A stretch of DNA of 12,334 nucleotides from Planctomycetota bacterium (lineage in GTDB: Bacteria > Planctomycetota > Phycisphaerae > Phycisphaerales > SM1A02), in contig JADFGE010000043.1 in assembly GCA_022567855.1 (NCBI GenBank), positions 1-12,334 on the forward strand, in the 5' to 3' direction. A program made the position numbers and the translations under genes. Shown piece by piece: positions 7,847 to 12,334 of this stretch. The stretch's first letter is position 1. Each line of letters opens with the position of its first letter. Under the pieces are notes generated by a model, which was not told the origin of the DNA, did no database searches, and worked only from the letters and a program-made list of their open reading frames with translations.

Positions 7847-8792
7847 ACAAATCGTTTATGCTCTCGGCGCTACCCCCAGCCGGCGAGAGTTCGTCAATGG
7901 TCTGCGGCTCCTCGTCCTCGGTTCGGGGCGGTGGGGCGGAGATCTCCGAATCGATGCCTAGACAGGCCAAGCTGTCGCGCTCGACGATCGATCGAATCGA
8001 CGCGCGGGCGATCGAAGGCAGTTGCGTGCCGTGGCTGAAGGCATTGACGGTATACAGTGACTCAATCGCTCGGGCGGGTGTTTCCAATGGGAAGCCCGAG
8101 CCAAAGAGCAGACGATCCATGACCCCGAGGCTGGAAGCGCTGAGCAAGGCGTTGTACAACTGCCACGGGCGCGACGCGACGCCGGAGATGTCGGCGAAGA
8201 CACGCTCATGTTTGCCCAACAGCAGCAATGCTTCGTCAATCCAGGGATGGCCGAGTTGGCTGATGACGATGGGTAGTGTCGGCAGGGCGCGGGCGACTTC
8301 GTCCCACGCGCCTGGCCGGGCAAACTCGAGCTCGGCGGCGGGCGTCAGCGGCGGCTGCATCGTCACGAACACGGGAAGAGAAAGCTCCGCACAACGCTCG
8401 TAGACGCGCATCGCCTCCGAGTGGGCCGGGTGGAAGCCTTGGCAGGCCGGCGAGACCGCGACCCCAACCAACCCCAGGCCAACCGCCGCGTCGATCTGAT
8501 CCAGCGCATCCCCGCTCAGCGGATCGACCCCGGCCACTCCAACCCGTCGGCGGGGGTCCTTGGCCACAAACTCCGCGACGAACTCATCGGGAATCCGAGC
8601 CCCGAGCCGTTCTGATCGAAATCCAAGTACGACCGCCCCGTCCACGCAGGCCATGGCCCGCTCATGGGCGATGGGGGTGCCCTCAAGCGGATCGGCGCCC
8701 GCCATCACAGGCCGCGCGCGGATCTGGGCCGCCAGATCACAGCCGAGCTGCTCCAGATTCGCCCAGACTTGCGTGTGAAGATCGATGATCAT
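7845..8792 (-). CDS. Amidohydrolase-2-fold protein lacking most metal ligands
   Basis: A 315-residue TIM-barrel protein of the amidohydrolase-2 (ACMSD-like) family, members of which hydrolyse or decarboxylate small carboxylic substrates with one metal ion. The fold is clear from 'MIIDLHTQVW', 'LSLPVFVTMQPPLTP', 'LPIVISQLGHPWIDEALLLLGKHERVFADISG' and 'DRLLFGSGFPLETP'. The usual ligands are mostly missing: HxH is H6-T-Q8, the strand-5 His is replaced within 'FVTMQ', the His of 'HLG' is Gln179, and the Asp of 'GSDFP' is Gly233. ATG 8792 is chosen because homologues start with MIIDxH; the frame extends to 8975, but that part is not family-like. The tail after about 281 is acidic and Pro/Ser-rich. 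It heads a two-gene unit with the lipoprotein. It may be a pseudoenzyme or ligand-binding protein. Confidence 0.85.
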   Translation of the reverse strand: MIIDLHTQVWANLEQLGCDLAAQIRARPVMAGADPLEGTPIAHERAMACVDGAVVLGFRSERLGARIPDEFVAEFVAKDPRRRVGVAGVDPLSGDALDQIDAAVGLGLVGVAVSPACQGFHPAHSEAMRVYERCAELSLPVFVTMQPPLTPAAELEFARPGAWDEVARALPTLPIVISQLGHPWIDEALLLLGKHERVFADISGVASRPWQLYNALLSASSLGVMDRLLFGSGFPLETPARAIESLYTVNAFSHGTQLPSIARASIRSIVERDSLACLGIDSEISAPPPRTEDEEPQTIDELSPAGGSAESINDL

Positions 8793-8826
8793 GGCTATCC
8801 ATCCCAACCGGGTCGTAGCGGTGCAT

Positions 8827-8856
8827 ATGGTACCGTTCCCCCAGGGTGGGGTACAA
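8827..8856 (-). promoter_or_regulatory. Candidate promoter of the amidohydrolase-lipoprotein unit
   Basis: On the minus strand, TTGTAC (8851-8856), 18-bp spacer, TACCAT (8827-8832). The match is partial: three of six and four of six. It would give a leader of about 28 nt before ATG 8792. The surrounding 179-bp gap (8793-8971) shows no other gene. Confidence 0.3.
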
Positions 8857-8966
8857 GCATAGTGCGGATATCGAGCTTCGGAGGTCCGCGGAGACCCACA
8901 GGTCTGGTGGCCCCGGCGGAGTATGAGCCGCAAGCGACCGTCTAGCCGCGGTGGGCTGAGCCGACC

Positions 8967-8979
8967 GGCCGTCACGGCC
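8967..8979. repeat. Inverted repeat centred on the M48 stop codon
   Basis: GGCCGT (8967-8972), one central base, ACGGCC (8974-8979). Read on the minus strand, the TGA stop (8972-8974) is exactly the centre, giving stem GGCCG / CGGCC with TGA as triloop. There is no T-tract. Confidence 0.4.
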
Positions 8980-9790
8980 CGAGGTGCGGCGCCGCGTCCC
9001 GGGCGAAGCGACGAACTTGCTTCTTGTACTCGGGGTTGCCTTGGGTGTAGGCGTACTCACCCGCCAGCAGCCCGCGCACGGTCTTGATCCGTCGCTTGGG
9101 ATCTGGGTGCGTTGAGAGGATTTCCAATTGGCGCGAGCCCTCGCTCGCCTCGGCAAGTACCTCAAGCACCTCAAGCATCCCGTGCGGATCGTACTTGGCC
9201 CGGGTCATGTACTTGAGGCCCTGGGCATCCGCCTCCTGCTCCTGATCGCGATTGAACTTCAAAAGCGTGCCCTGGCTGATCATCTTTGCCGCAAGCACAG
9301 CGAGCTGTGAGTCGGTTCCGCGACCAATACCGCCGACCGCGAGTTCCGCTGCGACAACCTGGCTCAGCCGTTCGTCAACATGCCGGGCCGTCACGTGACC
9401 AATCTCGTGGCCGAGCACACCCGCAACCTGCGCCTCGTTGTCGAACTTGGCCAGGAGCCCGCGGCTCACGAAGACATGACCGCCGGGCAACGCGAACGCG
9501 TTGAGAATCTCCGAGTCCAATACGATGAACTCCCACTTGATGTGGGCGTACTCGGGCTCGACTTGCGCAGCGACACGCCGCCCGACACGAGTGACAAACG
9601 CGCGGAGGACCTCGGATTCGACTTCGCCGCCGTATTGCTCGACCAGCTCCGGCTTGGCCGCCGCGCCCATCGCGCTAACCTTGTCAGCCGAGATCAGGAT
9701 CAGTTGGCTTCGACCGGTCGCAGGATTCGTTTTACAGGCGCTGATCGCGCCGCACGAGACGATGAGAATAAGGACGAGTAATCGGCGCAT
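8972..9790 (-). CDS. M48 family zinc metalloprotease, lipoprotein
   Basis: Membrane-anchored zinc peptidase of family M48, similar to YggG/LoiP and BepA, which degrade or chaperone damaged envelope proteins. The 272-residue protein starts with a lipoprotein signal, MRRLLVLILIVSCGAISAC, with lipobox I-S-A-C and lipidation at Cys19. Then come 'FALPGGHVFVSRGLL' and the zinc motif HEIGH (128-132), with Glu129 catalytic. The third ligand is probably Glu184, in 'RDQEQEADAQG'. The C-terminal 'LSTHPDPKRRIKTV' is also typical. The start at 9790 is set by GGAG 7 nt upstream and by the signal peptide; the frame extends to 9838, but those residues overlap the promoter region. It is divergent from ubiE, 48 bp away. 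It most likely faces the periplasm. No TPR domain is attached, which argues against BepA itself. Confidence 0.93.
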   Translation of the reverse strand: MRRLLVLILIVSCGAISACKTNPATGRSQLILISADKVSAMGAAAKPELVEQYGGEVESEVLRAFVTRVGRRVAAQVEPEYAHIKWEFIVLDSEILNAFALPGGHVFVSRGLLAKFDNEAQVAGVLGHEIGHVTARHVDERLSQVVAAELAVGGIGRGTDSQLAVLAAKMISQGTLLKFNRDQEQEADAQGLKYMTRAKYDPHGMLEVLEVLAEASEGSRQLEILSTHPDPKRRIKTVRGLLAGEYAYTQGNPEYKKQVRRFARDAAPHLGP

Positions 9791-9823
9791 GACAATCTCC
9801 ATCGTGGACCGCGAGGCGGCGGG

Positions 9824-9839
9824 TATGATCCCAATCATA
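9824..9839. promoter_or_regulatory. Symmetric divergent promoter of the M48 gene and ubiE
   Basis: Perfect palindrome TATGATCCCAATCATA: TATGAT, CCCA, ATCATA. Each strand carries a TATGAT -10-like hexamer pointing at a gene. On the plus strand it ends 9 nt before the ubiE ATG (9839), so ubiE mRNA would have at most a few leader bases. On the minus strand it would start transcription near 9827, giving about 36 nt of leader with GGAG before ATG 9790. No clear -35 boxes are seen on either side. It could also be an operator. Confidence 0.5.
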
Positions 9840-10624
9840 TGACCCGCCGGACGTCATCTTCTTCGGATGTCGCGTGGTCTGCAAATGACTTGACCGGCGA
9901 TCCGCATCAGGCGCCCGACAAGGCGGTTCGGGTACAGCGGATGTTCGCAGCGATCGCTCATCGCTACGATCTGAACAACCGCGTTCACTCGCTGTGGCGA
10001 GATCAGGCGTGGCGGCGAGCTGCGGTCGCGCTTTGCCGGGTGAAGCCGACGGACCACGTGCTGGATGCCGCCTGTGGCACGGGCGACTTGGCCGAAGCGT
10101 TTGCCGCCGCCGGGGCGGGCGCGGTGGTCGGCGCGGATTTCACCGCACCAATGCTGACGCTGGCTCGACGCAAAGCCGAACGAGTCCGCCGCCGCGCGGG
10201 GATTATCTCGCCGCGCTACGTCCAAGCTGACGTCATGGATCTTCCGTTTGAGGACGCCGGTTTCGACATCGTCTCGATCGCGTTCGGCATTCGCAATGTC
10301 ACAACCCCGGCGACGGCACTGGGCGAGTTTCGGCGCGTCCTGCGTCCAGGCGGACGAATTGTAATCCTCGAGTTTAGCCACCCGACGAATCGCGTGTTGC
10401 GCTTGATCAACTCGATCTACTGCGGTCACATCATGCCATTCAGTGCGACGATGCTCTCCGGCGATCGGTCCGGCGCTTATCGCTACCTTCCAAAGTCCGT
10501 CGCGACGTTCGCCGACCGCCAAGCGCTTGTCGCGATGTTGGCCGATGCGGGTTTCGCCGACATCACCCAGCACCCGATGACGTTCGGCGTGTGCGTCGCA
10601 TACGTTGGACACGTCCCGGCATAG
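9839..10624 (+). CDS. ubiE: Demethylmenaquinone/ubiquinone C-methyltransferase
   Basis: SAM-dependent methyltransferase of the UbiE/MenG family, which methylates demethylmenaquinone to menaquinone (or the ubiquinone precursor) in respiratory quinone synthesis. It has 261 residues, slightly longer than the usual 230-250 because of about 25 polar N-terminal residues. Family marks are 'RVQRMFAAIAHRYDLNNRVHS' and 'WRDQAWRRA', SAM motif I DAACGTGD (about 77-84), 'DLPFEDAGFDIVSIAFGIRNV', the second signature 'EFRRVLRPGGRIVILEFS', 'YRYLPKSVATFADRQ' and the ending 'GVCVAYVGHVP'. There is no Shine-Dalgarno before ATG 9839; the preceding TATGAT suggests near-leaderless translation. No other quinone-pathway gene is in the window. 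MenG is more likely than ubiquinone use in this kind of organism, by inference. Confidence 0.93.
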   Translation: MTRRTSSSSDVAWSANDLTGDPHQAPDKAVRVQRMFAAIAHRYDLNNRVHSLWRDQAWRRAAVALCRVKPTDHVLDAACGTGDLAEAFAAAGAGAVVGADFTAPMLTLARRKAERVRRRAGIISPRYVQADVMDLPFEDAGFDIVSIAFGIRNVTTPATALGEFRRVLRPGGRIVILEFSHPTNRVLRLINSIYCGHIMPFSATMLSGDRSGAYRYLPKSVATFADRQALVAMLADAGFADITQHPMTFGVCVAYVGHVPA

Positions 10625-10635
10625 GTTGCCTGGGC
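10613..10635 (+). repeat. Stem-loop enclosing the ubiE stop codon
   Basis: Arms GTCCCGGCA (10613-10621) and TGCCTGGGC (10627-10635) pair with one mismatch and one G-T pair. The loop TAGGT holds the TAG stop (10622-10624). No T-tract follows. It could act as a transcript end or 3' stabiliser. Confidence 0.4.
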
Positions 10636-10707
10636 ACTGTCCGAGAATCAGCCTGGCACTTATCGGGCGGTGATGATGACGTTTGACGCCCAAGCTGCGG
10701 GTCGACG

Positions 10708-10882
10708 GCGTCCGATATGGGCCGACGCAAGGCGACCTCGTGAATTCTCCAGGTCAACGCCGGTTGGGTTCGATGACGAACTCCACGACTGATCCGCTGC
10801 GCGCAGGCTAATCGGTCGCGCAAGAAAGCGCATACCCGCGACTGGAGTCGCTCACGGCCGGGAAGGCCGCATACCTTGGAGG
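10708..10882 (+). promoter_or_regulatory. Hairpin-rich leader before the B12-fold gene
   Basis: The 265-bp gap after ubiE holds no convincing gene but a chain of inverted repeats. They are GCGTC/GACGC (10708-10712/10724-10728), GACCT/AGGTC (10734-10738/10751-10755), the palindrome CTGCGCGCAG (10797-10806), GCGC-AAGAAA-GCGC (10818-10831), GCGACT-GG-AGTCGC (10838-10851) and CGGCC-GGGAA-GGCCG (10855-10869). The octamer CGCATACC follows or overlaps the 3' arm of two of them (10829-10836, 10868-10875). The strong Shine-Dalgarno GGAGG is at 10878-10882. It may be a structured 5' leader. No cobalamin-riboswitch B12 box is recognisable and no clear promoter was found. Confidence 0.4.
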
Positions 10883-10889
10883 CAGTAAC

Positions 10890-11600
10890 GTGGACCAGGA
10901 ACTTCTTGTCGAACACTTGTTTCAAACGCTGATCTCGGGCGACCGAGTCAGCGCTCGCAGGATCGTGCAGGAAATCCTCAACGAAGGAATCTCGCCGGAG
11001 CAGATCACGCACGAGGTGTACTGGCCGGTCCTGGAGATGATCAACACTCTTTTCCGCGCTGATCAACTCAGCACGCTCGCGCACCATTATGGCATCAGGC
11101 TGCTGCGCAGCCTCGTGGATCAGGCGCAGGTTCGGTATTCCCAACAGCCGGCGCGCAGGCGCAGAATCGTCAGTTTCTGTGGGACGAGCGAGGCGGACGA
11201 GTTGGCGGGGCAACTTGTCGCGGATCTACTCGAAGCCGACGGATACGAAATCTACTTCGGTGGGGGAGGCGTCGCGAACGATGAGATCCTCGCCGAGGTC
11301 GGGGAACGAAATCCCGACGTCCTGCTGATGTTCGCCTCCGGCCCGAGTGATGCCCCGAATATCCGACAGTTGATCGATTCGATCCGAAGCGTCGGCGCCT
11401 GTCCGGAGATGCAGATCGTGGTGGGGGGCGGCGTGTTCAACCGGGCCGAAGGTTTGGCCGAGGAAATCGGCGCCGACTTGTGGGCCAAGGATCCCGCCAC
11501 GTTGATCGGCAAGCTCGCCAGCGAGACCGACCGCCGCGCCACGCCCGAGCAACACACCGTCGGCCGCCACCGCCGCATCAAGAAGACCGCGGCCGCCTAA
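10890..11600 (+). CDS. B12-binding-fold protein without the usual cobalamin His
   Basis: A 236-residue protein with the layout of CarH/methyltransferase-type cobalamin domains: an N-terminal helical cap (about 1-90, 'VYWPVLEMINTLFRADQLSTLAHHYG') and a C-terminal Rossmann-like B12-binding domain (about 91-212). The domain is supported by 'ADLLEADGYEIYFGGG', 'DVLLMFASGPSD' and 'MQIVVGGGVFNRAEGLAEEIGADLWAKDPATLI'. The usual E/DxHxxG ligand motif is replaced by E101-A-D103-E-L-A106-G, so the axial His appears to be Asp. No DNA-binding MerR domain and no catalytic partner domain are fused. The basic tail after about 213 looks disordered. GTG 10890 is firmly placed by GGAGG 7 nt upstream. A strong terminator ends the unit. 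It may be a sensor or carrier that binds another ligand, or a protein-interaction module. Confidence 0.8.
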   Translation: MDQELLVEHLFQTLISGDRVSARRIVQEILNEGISPEQITHEVYWPVLEMINTLFRADQLSTLAHHYGIRLLRSLVDQAQVRYSQQPARRRRIVSFCGTSEADELAGQLVADLLEADGYEIYFGGGGVANDEILAEVGERNPDVLLMFASGPSDAPNIRQLIDSIRSVGACPEMQIVVGGGVFNRAEGLAEEIGADLWAKDPATLIGKLASETDRRATPEQHTVGRHRRIKKTAAA

Positions 11601-11636
11601 GACGTTGCTTTATCCGACATTTCCCATTCGACCTTC

Positions 11637-11664
11637 GCCCGGCTCCACCGCCGGGCTTTTTCTT
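11637..11664 (+). terminator. Intrinsic terminator after the B12-fold gene
   Basis: Perfect 7-bp stem GCCCGGC (11637-11643) / GCCGGGC (11650-11656), loop TCCACC, then TTTTTCTT. It lies 36 nt after the stop at 11600. The minus strand has no T-tract, so it works in one direction only. It is the only classical rho-independent terminator seen in the window. Confidence 0.88.
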
Positions 11665-11671
11665 CGACCAC

Positions 11672-11684
11672 GAGTGTAACACTC
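11672..11684. repeat. Short palindrome in the convergent gap
   Basis: GAGTGT-A-ACACTC, a perfect 6-bp inverted repeat 8 nt downstream of the terminator. It resembles an operator in shape, but no promoter or gene start is near. The rest of the gap 11601-11855 shows nothing else I can support. Confidence 0.3.
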
Positions 11685-11847
11685 TCACCCCGCCCCCGGA
11701 GCCCCAAGTTCCTGTCGCTTACTTCTGACCGGAATTGACGGAGACCGGCCGAGTCCGATTGAGATATTTGCCGTTGACCTACGCTCTTGTCTCAGGGGCA
11801 TTGAGGATCGCATGCCCGCGTGCCAAGCAGCGTGAACCCATGTCAGC

Positions 11848-11863
11848 GATCGTATTCACGATC
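11848..11863. repeat. Inverted repeat over the TPR-gene stop codon
   Basis: GATCGT (11848-11853), ATTC, ACGATC (11858-11863). On the minus strand the TGA stop (11856-11858) opens the loop between GATCG and CGATC. There is no T-tract. Confidence 0.4.
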
Positions 11864-12334
11864 CTCCGGATTGCCTTGTCGCCTGCTGGGTCCGCAGGAA
11901 ATCGACAAGCGCACGAATGTGTGCGTCCTGCGGGCTCAAACTCGCCGCCTTTTCTGCGCTTTGAATTGCTTCGTTCAGTCGGCCAAGCCCACCCAGCGCT
12001 GCGGCGCGCGATTTGTGGGCGGCTGCATACGCACCGTCCAGTTCGATCGCCTCATCGGCGCGCGACAGCGCTCTGGGAAAGTCCTTGTGGAAGAGGGCGA
12101 TCACCGAGAAGACTTGAGAACAGCGAGGGGTCCCGCCCGACGCCGCCAGAGCGGTCTCGGCGACTGTGTTTGCGTCATCCAGACGCCCGGCGGCAACGTA
12201 CGCTTCGGCCAGGTCGAGCTTGTGAGAGATCTTCTGCGGTTCCCGCTGCATGAGCGATTCAAGTGTCCTGATCAGGGCTGGCCAGTCGTCTCGGGCGTGT
12301 TGGGTCGTGGCCAGTATCGACAGCCAGGTCGTTG
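11856..12334 (-). CDS. TPR-repeat protein, 5' end outside window
   Basis: The C-terminal 158 residues of a tetratricopeptide-repeat protein. The frame stays open from ATG 12251 to the window edge (reading ...TTWLSILATTQHARDDWPAL), so that ATG is probably internal. Three TPR-like helix pairs are visible: 'HKLDLAEAYVAAGRLDDANTVAE', 'FSVIALFHKDFPRALSRADEA' and 'HKSRAAALGGLGRLNEAIQSAEKA'. They have the usual small-residue spacing and loops ending in 'D/PxxA'. Such repeats bind protein partners. The partner domain, if any, lies upstream, so no function can be given. It converges on the B12-fold gene with a 255-bp gap. Confidence 0.85.
   Translation of the reverse strand, partial: TTWLSILATTQHARDDWPALIRTLESLMQREPQKISHKLDLAEAYVAAGRLDDANTVAETALAASGGTPRCSQVFSVIALFHKDFPRALSRADEAIELDGAYAAAHKSRAAALGGLGRLNEAIQSAEKAASLSPQDAHIRALVDFLRTQQATRQSGGS

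Noticed and set aside
8793..8975. N-terminal extension of the amidohydrolase-like protein to 8975
   Set aside because: Family members begin at MIIDxH, and the extension is not family-like and touches the M48 stop codon.
10628..10660. Imperfect direct repeat GCCTGGGCACT / GCCTGGCACT after ubiE
   Set aside because: Two short copies only, with no mobile-element or binding-site context; the first copy is better explained as a hairpin arm.
9854..10693. 279-codon frame antisense to ubiE; similarly 10563-11213 antisense to the B12-fold gene
   Set aside because: They overlap conserved genes, carry no family motifs, and are GC-bias shadows.
10720..10760. Resemblance of GACGCAAGGC to a c-di-GMP (GEMM) riboswitch
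   Set aside because: Only the short ACGCAAG string matches; the second conserved stem and tetraloop-receptor parts are not seen.
10625..10889. Cobalamin riboswitch upstream of the B12-fold gene
   Set aside because: No B12-box core was found; the hairpins do not match that architecture by eye.
11735..12253. 172-codon plus-strand frame over the TPR gene
   Set aside because: The minus strand encodes clear TPR motifs and stays open to the window edge; the plus-strand product is Arg/Pro-rich and featureless.

Overview
The window is GC-rich, gene-dense bacterial chromosomal DNA carrying ten protein genes, two of them cut by the window edges. I see no tRNA, rRNA, CRISPR array, insertion sequence or phage gene. 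A tricorn-type protease with acidic linkers, a demethylmenaquinone/ubiquinone-type methyltransferase, a degenerate QueC-like protein and divergent small transcription units suggest a planctomycete-like bacterium, possibly Phycisphaerae. That placement is a judgement from protein style, not a computed phylogeny.

Layout. Positions 1-3165 (+) hold most of a tricorn-like protease whose 5' end lies outside the window; a small beta-rich domain is inserted between two acidic linkers. At 3229-4407 (+) is a PLP-dependent aminotransferase of the methionine/kynurenine type. It converges on, and overlaps by 12 bp, a sodium:solute symporter (4396-5973, -). Divergent from the symporter is a QueC-like protein (6059-6682, +) that keeps the zinc cysteines but has lost the ATP-binding loop. 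Ribosomal protein L21 (6791-7129, +) follows behind a good sigma70-type promoter, but no L27 gene comes after it.

Positions 7163-8792 (-) form a tight two-gene unit: an amidohydrolase-2-fold protein that lacks nearly all expected metal ligands, then a putative lipoprotein whose start is coupled to the upstream stop. An M48 metalloprotease lipoprotein (8972-9790, -) and a UbiE/MenG methyltransferase (9839-10624, +) diverge from a 16-bp palindrome that reads TATGAT on both strands. A 265-bp gap rich in hairpins precedes a B12-binding-fold protein without the usual cobalamin-ligating histidine (10890-11600, +), which ends at a strong intrinsic terminator. A TPR protein (11856-12334, -) runs off the right edge.

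The genes do not form one pathway. They look like separate housekeeping and accessory units: proteolysis, amino-acid metabolism, transport, translation, envelope quality control and quinone synthesis. The theme worth following is that three neighbouring proteins (QueC-like, amidohydrolase-like, B12-domain) keep a recognisable fold but lack the residues that define its chemistry. Non-coding signals of note are the symmetric divergent promoter, the hairpin-rich leader with a repeated motif, and inverted repeats that enclose several stop codons.
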